Shown piece by piece: positions 32,662 through 41,541 of a stretch of DNA of 54,986 bases. The position numbers were made by a program, and so were the translations under genes. Within the stretch, counting starts at the first letter, position 1. Each line of letters begins with the position of its first letter. The notes below the pieces were generated by a model. It was given only the letters and a program-made list of their open reading frames with translations, did no database searches and was not told where the DNA came from. Origin of the DNA: Anaerolineae bacterium (GTDB taxonomy: Bacteria; Chloroflexota; Anaerolineae; Anaerolineales; Villigracilaceae); assembly GCA_017303655.1 (NCBI GenBank), contig JAFLCE010000015.1, positions 1 through 54,986 on the forward strand, written 5' to 3'.

Positions 32662-34386
32662 ATGAGTCGAAACAAATTTATTGACATTGCTATTTATGTT
32701 GGTTTGATCGTGGTCTTTCTCGCGCCGCGTTTGGCAGGGATTGGGTCGTTCGTGACGCTGGATGAACCTTCGTGGCTGAGCCAGGGTGCGAATTTTTATT
32801 ACGCATTGGGGCAAAGAGAGTTCGAGAACACGGTCTACGAATACCAACCCGCCGTGACGACCATGTGGATCATTTCTTTCGCGATGATGGCGTACTTCCC
32901 TGAATATCGTGGGTTTGGTCAGGGTTATCTTGATTATGAAAAAGGACGGCTTGACCCGTTCATGATAGAAAAGGGCTATGACCCGCTGGTGTTGTTGACG
33001 TATTCACGCATCATTCAGGTCTTTGTGTTGTTGGTCTTGTTTCTGGTGCTTTATTTTCTGCTGCAAAAATTCCTACCGAAACCGGTGGCTATCTTTGCCT
33101 TGCTATTTGCCATGTTTGATCCGTTCTATCTTAGTCAGCATCGTTTGATGGATCATGAAGGCATGGTTTCTCTTTTTGTGTTGATCTCGCTCGTATCGCT
33201 TGCGTATTATCTTTTCAAAGGTGGTTCCTTTCCATTTTTGATCCTTGCTGGGGTGGCGGCGGGTTTTGCTCAATTGTCCAAATCTTCTTCGATCGCGATG
33301 CTCGCCGCACTGGGCGTGATGCTGTTATGGAAAATGATCCAAGATCGCGGGCTGGGGTGGGGGCGGGCTTTCGTGGGTGTGTTGAAAACTTTCGGTCTTT
33401 GGTTCCTGTTTTTGGCGATCACCTATTTTGTCTTTTGGCCAGGCATGTGGGTTGCGCCCGGAAAAATGTTGTATGAAGTTTTTGGCAATGCTTTCAGTTA
33501 CGCGTTTCAAGGCGCACGCCTCAAGATTACCGAGGAATTAGACGTTGCGCAGTTTACTCTCAATACGCGTTTTGCCGATATTTGGGATGTGTTCAAGATC
33601 TTGTTATATCGAACGACTCCTGTGACTTGGTTGGGCGTTCTTTTAGGATTTGCCCTTCCGTTCACGCGGGACCCGGAGCTGGCTCCTCGTAATAGACTTT
33701 TCTTTACGCTGTTACTGGTTAACGGAATCGCATTCGTGGTTCTGATTGGCATTGCACAGGGACGTAACTCTCCGCATTACATCCTTTCAAGTTACCTCTC
33801 CTTCAATTTGCTGGCTGGGTTGGGTTGGGTACATTTCGCGCAATGGCTTTCGGAGCGGGTTCCTGCACTTCGAGCAACTGGACAGTCTATTTTTTTGTCC
33901 ATCGTTATGTTGGTTCAAGTAGGCAGCACATTGATGAATTACCCTTATTACTTTACTTATCGAAACCCCATCCTAGCTGCGGCGGGTTGGTATGCAGAAT
34001 TCCCGCACTTCCCATACTGTGAAGGGTTGGAGACCGCTGCGCATTATCTTGCCGCATTACCGGATGCGGAAACTGCAACTGTCTTTTCGTATTATGGGCG
34101 TGGATGTGTATCTTATTATTATCCCGGTCCTTGGATCAGTTATCGTCCCTATTATTCAGATGGCGAGCACACAGAAGATCTGTTGAATAACCTGCGTGCT
34201 TCTGAATATCTGATTGTGTATTATGCGAATCAGGGTCAACTGGCGCATCATCAGAACTTTGTCAATGCCATGTCGAAGGCAGAACCTTTCCACGTTGTTT
34301 GGCTAAATGGGTATGAGTACGTCCGCATTTATAAGGTGGATGATCTTAGTCCTGAAATCTATGAAGCCTTGTCGAATCTCAAATGA
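32662..34386 (+). CDS. GT-C (GT39-like) membrane glycosyltransferase, first of a tandem pair
   Basis: 574 residues; ATG 32662 is fixed by the first membrane segment (FIDIAIYVGLIVVFLAPRL) and the promoter 7 nt upstream. About nine or ten segments. The first external loop has VTLDEPSWLSQGANFYYALGQREFE; the D-E pair sits where GT39 enzymes keep a catalytic acidic residue. HRLMDHEGMVSLF follows in the later loop. The soluble C-terminal part (ATVFSYYGRGCVSYYYPG) ends the protein. It is clearly paralogous to the next gene (WPGMWV, GNAFSYAFQGARL, VTWLG, IAQGRNSPHYI). Sugar and acceptor unknown. Confidence 0.85.
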   Translation: MSRNKFIDIAIYVGLIVVFLAPRLAGIGSFVTLDEPSWLSQGANFYYALGQREFENTVYEYQPAVTTMWIISFAMMAYFPEYRGFGQGYLDYEKGRLDPFMIEKGYDPLVLLTYSRIIQVFVLLVLFLVLYFLLQKFLPKPVAIFALLFAMFDPFYLSQHRLMDHEGMVSLFVLISLVSLAYYLFKGGSFPFLILAGVAAGFAQLSKSSSIAMLAALGVMLLWKMIQDRGLGWGRAFVGVLKTFGLWFLFLAITYFVFWPGMWVAPGKMLYEVFGNAFSYAFQGARLKITEELDVAQFTLNTRFADIWDVFKILLYRTTPVTWLGVLLGFALPFTRDPELAPRNRLFFTLLLVNGIAFVVLIGIAQGRNSPHYILSSYLSFNLLAGLGWVHFAQWLSERVPALRATGQSIFLSIVMLVQVGSTLMNYPYYFTYRNPILAAAGWYAEFPHFPYCEGLETAAHYLAALPDAETATVFSYYGRGCVSYYYPGPWISYRPYYSDGEHTEDLLNNLRASEYLIVYYANQGQLAHHQNFVNAMSKAEPFHVVWLNGYEYVRIYKVDDLSPEIYEALSNLK

Positions 34387-36098
34387 AGAATTTTCTCAGT
34401 TTGCATCGCATGAAGATTTTACTGGCTCTGTTGTTATTGGCTTTGACCCTGCCTTCGCGCCTGATCAACATCGACCGCGCCGTCAATATTGATGAGCCGT
34501 GGTGGGTGATTTCCAGTTCTAATTTTTATTACGCCGTTACTCACCGGGATTTTCAAGATACCTATTTCGAATATCATCCCGGCGTTACCAATATGTGGGT
34601 AATCTCCACTGCCATGCACCTGTACTTCCCTGAATATCGCGGGTTGGGTCAGGGATATTTCGATCAGCGTAAACCGTTCTTTGAAGAATTCTTGCGCGAG
34701 AATGGCAAGGAAACCATCGACCTCGTCCGCCTGAGCCGATACATTCAAACGGGTGTACTGGCTTTGTTTGCATTGACAGCTTTCTTTTTGCTAAGCTCGT
34801 TAGTGGGTCAGAACATTGCTTTCTTTTCGATTGCCTTGGCAACCATTTCACCATTCTTTCTCGGTCACTCCCGTTTGCTTAATATGGAAAGCATGGGGGC
34901 GATGTTCGTATTGGTCTCCCTACTGGGAATGCATATCTATTTGACGCATGATCGCAAGCTTTACTATCTGTTGTTATCTGGTGCGACGTTTGGGTTGGCG
35001 CAATTGAACAAATCCACTTCGATCGCACTCTTGGGCGTGGTTGGGGTGATGCTTTTGGTGGAGCTTTTCAAACAGACTGACTCCTCTTTAGGTATAAGAT
35101 TCGGCAAGTCAGTGCGGGTTTTCTCCATTTGGTTTGGGGCGGCAGCTTTGGTTTATTTCATTCTTTGGCCCGGTATGTGGGTGGACCCGGCACGGATGCT
35201 TCGCGAAGTCTATGGGAACGCTTTTAGCTATGCCTTTCAAGGTGCCCGCCTCGATGTGACCGAGGAGTTGAATCCTGCTGAATTCAGCGTGGTGACACGC
35301 TTTGACGGAATCCTGCTTTACCTTCGGTATTGGCTTTCTGGCACAACCTTCATTACCTGGCTTGGTCTTATTTTTTCGATAGCCTTCCTGTTTTCCAAGG
35401 GAGAACAAGGACTGACTACGAACGTCCGTGCATTGCTTGGTTATTTGGGTTTGTTGGGTATTCTGTTCATCTTGATGTTTGGGATTGCGCAAGGGCGGAA
35501 TCATGCTCACTATATTATGAATACCTTCGTCGCTTTCGATGTGATGGCTGGTATTGGTTGGGGCGTTGCTTTGCAGTGGGCGGGGTCACGTTGGAAGGGG
35601 AGTACCTATACAACAGTAACGGCATTGGTGGTTTTAGTTTTATTGCAGATAGGGTTTGGGCTGTCATATGCGCCTTACTATTTCACGTTCAAAAATCCAC
35701 TCATGGCTGAGGCGGCGACTTTGGGGTATGGTGAAGGCTTATCCGAAGCAGCAGATTATTTGGCTGAGAAGCCCAATGGTAGCCAACTGACGGCTTACGT
35801 TTATAACGGGATGGGGACGTTCTCCTATTATTTCCCTGGCAAGACGGTGATTTTGAAGCGGGCAAATGTTTATTATGGTGATTTCGCCACGATAACAGAT
35901 GAATTGCGTACTTCAAATTATCTGGTTCTGTATCCGATTACGCGTAAAATACATCCGGAGACGGAAAAGGTACTAGGGGTTTTAGAGGGCGTAGTGGAGC
36001 CGGAGAAGACGATCTTTATTAATGGGCTGGAATACATCCAGATCTATCGCGTGGCGGATATCCCTGAATTGGTATATGAAGCGCTGATGGAGCAATAA
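34383..36098 (+). CDS. GT-C (GT39-like) membrane glycosyltransferase, second of a tandem pair
   Basis: 571 residues, overlapping the first by ATGA. Same architecture: NIDEPWWVISSSNFYYAVTHRDFQDTYFEYHPG in the first loop, HSRLLNMESMGAMF, WPGMWVDPARMLREVYGNAFSYAF, GIAQGRNHAHYIMN, and the same C-terminal soluble domain with YVYNGMGTFSYYFPG. Similarity over the full length indicates a tandem duplication; the coupled translation suggests the two work together, perhaps as a heterodimer or on alternate acceptors (inference). Confidence 0.85.
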   Translation: MKNFLSLHRMKILLALLLLALTLPSRLINIDRAVNIDEPWWVISSSNFYYAVTHRDFQDTYFEYHPGVTNMWVISTAMHLYFPEYRGLGQGYFDQRKPFFEEFLRENGKETIDLVRLSRYIQTGVLALFALTAFFLLSSLVGQNIAFFSIALATISPFFLGHSRLLNMESMGAMFVLVSLLGMHIYLTHDRKLYYLLLSGATFGLAQLNKSTSIALLGVVGVMLLVELFKQTDSSLGIRFGKSVRVFSIWFGAAALVYFILWPGMWVDPARMLREVYGNAFSYAFQGARLDVTEELNPAEFSVVTRFDGILLYLRYWLSGTTFITWLGLIFSIAFLFSKGEQGLTTNVRALLGYLGLLGILFILMFGIAQGRNHAHYIMNTFVAFDVMAGIGWGVALQWAGSRWKGSTYTTVTALVVLVLLQIGFGLSYAPYYFTFKNPLMAEAATLGYGEGLSEAADYLAEKPNGSQLTAYVYNGMGTFSYYFPGKTVILKRANVYYGDFATITDELRTSNYLVLYPITRKIHPETEKVLGVLEGVVEPEKTIFINGLEYIQIYRVADIPELVYEALMEQ

Positions 36099-36246
36099 AT
36101 AAGGTTTCAGCGGGGGAAACTCTGTCAGAATAACCGAAACAGGCGCTAGGACAGCGGAGGCGGGGCGCTGTTCCTTGCGCCTTTGTTATGAAAACACCAT
36201 ATACGGCTGGCTGGATTGTGGAGTAAAATTTCAGGAATTATCTGCC

Positions 36247-39200
36247 ATGAAATTCAACTTAATGAACGGTCGTTATAACGAAAAAAGGCTAACTCAGGCA
36301 TTGACCGGGATCGTCTTCCTATATCAAGCGCTGGCGGTGTTGGCGGTTGTTTGGGCGTTGGTCCTTGCCAGTAGCTGGTTGCGAGAGCCGTTCCTGGGTT
36401 CTTTTTATGAACATACGCTGGTATTTACGGACACTGGCAGTTTGACGGGGGCATGGGAATTTAATTCGCAAGTTTCAAGTGGAGACCAACTTAAAGCGGT
36501 GAATGGGGTGGAAGTTAATAACAGCCGTGATGTGCGCGACGTGATCGTGGGGAACTTTGTGCCTGGGGAAAGCGTGACCCTGACGATTGATTTTGCAGAC
36601 GGAACGACTCGTGATCAGGTCATTACGCTGCAACAATTCCCGGATGATGGCGTTAGCGTGTATGTCATTTTGCCAACACTGATCAGTTTTATTTTTCTGG
36701 CGCTCAGCATTTGGACCTTTGGGTTACGTCGCAACGAACCAGCGGGCCGTGCTTTTACAATGTTCGCGTCTTCGTTTTCGATCGTGACCGGTACGATCTT
36801 TAACTTGTGGACCAGCCATGAATTGTCTTTAATTTGGACTTTTGCCTGTGCCATGGCGGGCGGTTCGACGATTGCGTTAGCTGTGTCTTTCCCATCGGCT
36901 CCACGGATATTGGTCGAACGTCCCTACTTGCGTTGGATTGGGTTTCTTGTCAGTTTTGTGTTGACGGGACTTGCCGCTCCTTATATTTTCAACATGGAAG
37001 CGCCGACTGAGTATATTGGGTTGTGGCGCAATATTTATTATTTCGATGCCCTTGCGATTCTCTTCCTGCTGGCAACGAACTTTTATTATGCGGTTTATTC
37101 GCCTTCGCCGGTATCAAAATCGCAGGCACGCAGCACGTTGTTTGGTGCTCTAGTTGCATTTGTGCCGCTCACGATATTCCTTTCGCTTGGGCAGGTGTTG
37201 AATATTAATTTTTCACCGCTGATGTTCCTGCCGGTAGTGATCTTCCCGGCTGTGATGGGCTACAACATTATGCGCTTCCGCTTTTTGCGCACTGATGACC
37301 TTGCCCGTCGCGGCGTGATGTATACGATTCTTACTTTCATCGTCTCCGGCGGGTATGCACTTGTGGCGGCGGGGGCTGGTCTTTTGTTCGGCAATTCATT
37401 GCCGGATAACTATCTGGCAGGGTTTTTTATTTTTGTGCTAGCTCTTGTCCTTGAGCCGTTGCGAACCCGCCTGCAGAACCTAACCGATTCGATGTTCTTC
37501 CGCGGTTCACGCGTGGCAGCCGAACAATTGGAAGATTTCTCGCGGCGCTTGACCACAGCGTTGGATCTGAACACCATTGGTATGCTCTTGCGCGAGCAGA
37601 TCGTTTCCACGCTAACCCCCAGCCAGATCCACATCTTTACCTACGACACCCTCAATGATTTTTTTGCGGCGTCTCCCGGCGATGATCGCCGACCGACGAC
37701 GGATATCCGTTTTACCTCGACCAGTCCGTTGGTTTCTTATTTCAAAAAAGAGCGCTTGCCGCTTTACCTAGATAATGATGCCGACCTGCCCGAGCAGTTG
37801 AGATCGGAACAGTCCCGGCTGACTTTGTTGGGCTCGCGTTTGTTCATTGTGTTTCCGGGCAAAGACCGCCCCAATGGCTGGCTGGCATTGGGCGCTCGTA
37901 TGACGGGACAGGCATATTCTCCCAGTGATTTGCGCTTTCTTGAAAATATTTGTGATCAAGCCTCAGTTGCCATTGAACGCGTGCAAACGGTGGCTCACCT
38001 CGAACGGCGCATCCAGGAAATGAATGCGCTGACGCGCGTTTCGCAGGGTGTAAACGTGACCCTGACCTTCGATGATGTGCTTGAATTGATCTTTGCTCAA
38101 ACCGCCTTGGTCGTGCCGACCTCGCACTTTCATATCACTCTCTATAACAGAGACAGCGATTATTACTATTATGGTTTTTGTCTTGAGAATGGGGAGCGCA
38201 TTCATGCGCATGAGAACCAACCTTTTTCTGCAAACACAGGTCTCTCACCCGATGTGATTCGCAAGAGCCGCCCGATCATTACGCAAGATTACATCCGCGA
38301 ATGTCAGGCGCGCAACCATGCACCGACGATTGATAATGTGTTCGCATGGATGGGTGTCCCCTTGAATGCAGGCGCAGAGTCGATTGGTGCGCTCAGTGTT
38401 GGCAGCCGGGATGGTTCCACGATTTATACCCGAGCACAACTGGAACTTGTTCAAGCTATTGCCGATCAAACGGCAGGTGCCATCGTCAAAGCCCGTTTGC
38501 TACAGGAAACTCAGGAACGTGCCCGCCAACTGACGACCTTGAATGACATCACCCGTCAGTTAACATCCACCCTCGAATTGAATCCCCTGCTGCAAAACAT
38601 CCTTGAAAATGCGGTAGGCATTTTGAACTGCGAAGCGGGGAGTTTGTTCCTCGTTGATGATCAGACCGATGAATTGGTCTTTCGCGTGACAGTCGGACCG
38701 GTGGCTTCAAACTTGATCGGGAAACGTCTGCCCGCTGGAACCGGCATTGTGGGGCGTGCCGTGGATTCTCGCAAGCCTGTGATCGAAAACGAAGAACAGA
38801 GTTCTGCCAATCGCTTTAAAGGGGTGGATCAGCAGACCGGCTTTGTCAGTCGTTCCCTGCTTGCAGTGCCACTACAAGCCAAAGACCGTGTGATCGGTGT
38901 GGTGGAAGTGATCAACCGGCGCGATGGTCTGCCATTTGTCCAAAATGATGAAACTCTGCTGACGGCTTTTGCTGGGCAGGCGGCGGTTGCTATTGAAAAT
39001 GCGCGCCTCTATACTTTGACCGATCAGGAACTTGCCAGTCGCGTAGAAGAACTTTCGGTCATGCAGCGCATTGACCGTGAATTGAATGCCAGCCTTGAGA
39101 TGGATCGCGCTATGCGTATCACACTCGAATGGGCGTTGCGTCAGTCACGTGCGGAAGCTGGGCTGATCGGTATTCTTGAAGAGACTAAATTGCGCGTGAT

Positions 39201-40242
39201 GGCACATCAAGGTTTGGATGCGCAAATGGATTCTCTGCCCGAGCAGTTGATGAAGGTTGAGCTGCCTTCTATGATACAAGCCGTTGAAACAGGCTTGCCT
39301 CAAAATATCGAAGTGGCAGCCGACTCTTCCAAAAATAAATTATTGCTGGCTTCACAAAGCCAGATGGTGATCCCTATTCGGCGTGAAACCACTGTGATCG
39401 GTTTGTTGTATTTGGAAAGCACTGGCAGCACGGATTCCGATATTGACTTCCTGACCCGTCTTACCGACCATGCAGCCATTGCAATCTCGAACGCCCAATT
39501 GTATGGGGAGGTACAGCGTGCCAACCTTGCCAAGAGTGACTTCGTCTCCTTCGTAGCACATGAGCTCAAAAACCCAATGACCTCCATCAAAGGCTATACC
39601 GAATTGCTGGCAAGTGGCGCTGTCGGTCAGATCACCGAGATGCAGACAAATTTCTTGACAACGATCAAATCCAATGTGGAGCGTATGTCCACGCTGGTAT
39701 CTGACCTTAACGATAATTCCAAGATCGAAGCGGGTCGTTTGCGGCTGGAATACAAAGCTACCAGCCCTGCTGATCTAGTAGATGAAGTCATCCGTACCTT
39801 CAAGCGTCAGCTTGAAGACAAGAAACAAACTCTCGATCTGGCGATCCCTGAAAAGTTACCGCCCATGTGGGCAGACCGCATCCGCGTGGGGCAGGTGTTG
39901 ACCAACCTCGTCAGCAATGCCTTTAAGTACACGCCCGAAAGCGGCTTGATCCAAGTAGGTGTGGAAGAAAGCCAGAATCAATGGGACCAAGATGGGGCTC
40001 CACGTGTCATTCATTTGTGGGTCAAAGATAGCGGCATTGGTATGACCGCCGAAGACCAACAAAAGATATTCCAGAAATTCTTCCGTTCTGATGACCCCAA
40101 GGCGCGTGAATCGCCAGGGACGGGGTTGGGCTTGAACATCACCAAGAGTCTTGTCGAAATGCAAGGCGGTCAGATCTGGTTCGAAAGCGAATATCGGAAG
40201 GGCACAACCTTCCATTTCACCGTTCCAGTGGCAGAGGAGTAA
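36247..40242 (+). CDS. Hybrid sensor: extracytoplasmic PDZ-like domain, multi-TM region, four GAF domains, histidine kinase
   Basis: 1331 residues from ATG 36247 (AGGA about 10 nt upstream; ATG 36262 is an alternative). TM1 at about 20-43, then a PDZ-like domain (about 65-135; SSGDQLKAVNGVEV... PGESVTLTI), then about nine more TM segments to residue 400. GAF domains follow at about 418-578, 589-752, 762-925 and 936-1092. HisKA has H1105 in SFVAHELKNPMTSIKGY, and the ATPase domain (about 1178-1328) has the N box NLVSNAFKYTP, DSGIGM and GTGLGLNI. No response regulator follows; the next gene is a FIST-domain protein 9 nt downstream. It probably reads an envelope or ligand signal by the PDZ region and small molecules by the GAFs. 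Confidence 0.92.
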   Translation: MKFNLMNGRYNEKRLTQALTGIVFLYQALAVLAVVWALVLASSWLREPFLGSFYEHTLVFTDTGSLTGAWEFNSQVSSGDQLKAVNGVEVNNSRDVRDVIVGNFVPGESVTLTIDFADGTTRDQVITLQQFPDDGVSVYVILPTLISFIFLALSIWTFGLRRNEPAGRAFTMFASSFSIVTGTIFNLWTSHELSLIWTFACAMAGGSTIALAVSFPSAPRILVERPYLRWIGFLVSFVLTGLAAPYIFNMEAPTEYIGLWRNIYYFDALAILFLLATNFYYAVYSPSPVSKSQARSTLFGALVAFVPLTIFLSLGQVLNINFSPLMFLPVVIFPAVMGYNIMRFRFLRTDDLARRGVMYTILTFIVSGGYALVAAGAGLLFGNSLPDNYLAGFFIFVLALVLEPLRTRLQNLTDSMFFRGSRVAAEQLEDFSRRLTTALDLNTIGMLLREQIVSTLTPSQIHIFTYDTLNDFFAASPGDDRRPTTDIRFTSTSPLVSYFKKERLPLYLDNDADLPEQLRSEQSRLTLLGSRLFIVFPGKDRPNGWLALGARMTGQAYSPSDLRFLENICDQASVAIERVQTVAHLERRIQEMNALTRVSQGVNVTLTFDDVLELIFAQTALVVPTSHFHITLYNRDSDYYYYGFCLENGERIHAHENQPFSANTGLSPDVIRKSRPIITQDYIRECQARNHAPTIDNVFAWMGVPLNAGAESIGALSVGSRDGSTIYTRAQLELVQAIADQTAGAIVKARLLQETQERARQLTTLNDITRQLTSTLELNPLLQNILENAVGILNCEAGSLFLVDDQTDELVFRVTVGPVASNLIGKRLPAGTGIVGRAVDSRKPVIENEEQSSANRFKGVDQQTGFVSRSLLAVPLQAKDRVIGVVEVINRRDGLPFVQNDETLLTAFAGQAAVAIENARLYTLTDQELASRVEELSVMQRIDRELNASLEMDRAMRITLEWALRQSRAEAGLIGILEETKLRVMAHQGLDAQMDSLPEQLMKVELPSMIQAVETGLPQNIEVAADSSKNKLLLASQSQMVIPIRRETTVIGLLYLESTGSTDSDIDFLTRLTDHAAIAISNAQLYGEVQRANLAKSDFVSFVAHELKNPMTSIKGYTELLASGAVGQITEMQTNFLTTIKSNVERMSTLVSDLNDNSKIEAGRLRLEYKATSPADLVDEVIRTFKRQLEDKKQTLDLAIPEKLPPMWADRIRVGQVLTNLVSNAFKYTPESGLIQVGVEESQNQWDQDGAPRVIHLWVKDSGIGMTAEDQQKIFQKFFRSDDPKARESPGTGLGLNITKSLVEMQGGQIWFESEYRKGTTFHFTVPVAEE

Positions 40243-40251
40243 GGAAACGGA

Positions 40252-41409
40252 ATGTCGATTATTGGATCTGTGGGAACTGCCCAGGCACTGGATGGCCGCG
40301 AAGCCGGTTTACAAGCGACGCACCAGGCGTTGAACCGTATTGGTGCTGCGGCGCCCGGTTTGGCAATTGTGATCGCGTCACATCAATATCAACCGCGCGA
40401 AGTGCTAAATGGTGTCTCCAGCTTGTTGGGAGATACACCCATGTTGGGGTTGAGCTCTCCTGCCGGGCTTTCTCGTGAAGGGCTTCATCCGCATTCCGTG
40501 GTGGTGGCTTTACTCGCTGGTGATTTTCAAGTCGAGACTCTCTGGTTCCCTGGGTATGCACAGTCTGGGCGTGAAACAGCTTTGAAGATCGAGCAACATG
40601 CCTCGGCGCGGGTCGAACGGCAATCCATCCTTTTCTTTGCCGATGGGTTTAATGGCGATGCCGAACAGTTTTGCAACGCCTTACCGGCTGCGCTAAATGT
40701 TTTCGGTGGACTCTCCAGTGGTGACCTGCACACCGGCGCGAATTATCAACTCATAAACAATCAAAGCGGCACCGGCGCAATGGCAGCTGCATTTTTACGC
40801 GGCGAATTGACAGTCGGCGTTGGGTCGGCTCATGGTTGGGACCCGGTCGGAAACCAATTCCGTGTGACTCGTTCGCGTGGCTTTTGGTTGCGAACCTTGG
40901 ATGGACGTCCTGCCTCAGAAGCGTATGCAGCTTTGTTTGGGTACCCCGCCCGTGATTGGGCTTTCCCGCCACTGAGTTATCTGGCGCGGCTGTATCCACT
41001 CGGTATAGAACAAAACGAAGAGATGGTGATCCGTTCGCCCATTCGTGTGGAAGCCGATGGAAGTTTCCGCATGAATGCAGTCATACGCGATGGTATTGAT
41101 GCCTTCTTATTGGTGGGGAGCCGCGCAGCTTGCGAACGCGCCGCGAAGACAGCCGCCCAGCAAGCATTGCTTCAGTTGGGGGATGCAAAACCCCGCCTCG
41201 CACTTGTGCTTGTGGATGTTGCCTGGCAAATGCTGCTCAAAGCACACCCCGGGCTCGAGGTAGCCGCCGTTCAGGAAATCCTGGGCGATGAGATCCCCGT
41301 GGCGGGTTGTTATACCCTCGGGCAGGTGGTCTCGCCAGATGGCGCCGCCAAGCCCAAATTTCTCAACCAGCATATTGTCGTTATCATTTTTGGAGAGCCC
41401 AAAGAATAA
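40252..41409 (+). CDS. FIST domain protein (FIST N and C)
   Basis: 385 residues. FIST_N pattern: SVGTAQALDGREAGLQATHQAL, LGLSSPAGLSREG, SVVVALLAGDF and LFFADGFNGDAEQFCNAL; the central VFGGLSSGDL is typical. FIST_C follows: YAALFG, YPLGIEQNEEMVIRSPIRVEADGSFRMNAVI and the C-terminal VAGCYTLGQVVSPDGAAKPKFLNQHIVV. FIST proteins are predicted small-ligand sensors linked with signal transduction; in many bacteria they sit beside kinases, as here, where a four-GAF kinase ends 9 nt before the start. The AAGGAA site overlaps the kinase stop. The protein may present a ligand to the kinase (inference). Confidence 0.9.
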   Translation: MSIIGSVGTAQALDGREAGLQATHQALNRIGAAAPGLAIVIASHQYQPREVLNGVSSLLGDTPMLGLSSPAGLSREGLHPHSVVVALLAGDFQVETLWFPGYAQSGRETALKIEQHASARVERQSILFFADGFNGDAEQFCNALPAALNVFGGLSSGDLHTGANYQLINNQSGTGAMAAAFLRGELTVGVGSAHGWDPVGNQFRVTRSRGFWLRTLDGRPASEAYAALFGYPARDWAFPPLSYLARLYPLGIEQNEEMVIRSPIRVEADGSFRMNAVIRDGIDAFLLVGSRAACERAAKTAAQQALLQLGDAKPRLALVLVDVAWQMLLKAHPGLEVAAVQEILGDEIPVAGCYTLGQVVSPDGAAKPKFLNQHIVVIIFGEPKE

Positions 41410-41432
41410 CGAACCCAATAAAAATGTAAGTG

Positions 41433-41459
41433 AACCGCCTGAAAAATGGCGGCTTTTTT
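41433..41459 (+). terminator. Terminator after the FIST gene
   Basis: CCGCC (41435-41439) pairs with GGCGG (41448-41452), followed by CTTTTTT. The stem is short, but the T-run is good. Confidence 0.6.
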
Positions 41460-41541
41460 CGTATAGACAGAGGTGCCTTTCAGATTGGTAAGTCCTTCCA
41501 ATCTTGAACTCATGTATACTGAATTTACATTGAGGCCGCAC

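Noticed and set aside
32617-32847. 77-codon N-terminal extension of the minus-strand membrane protein
   Set aside because: Overlaps the divergent gene and both promoters, is basic and lacks membrane features; GTG 32616 with a -10 box 7 nt before it fits better.
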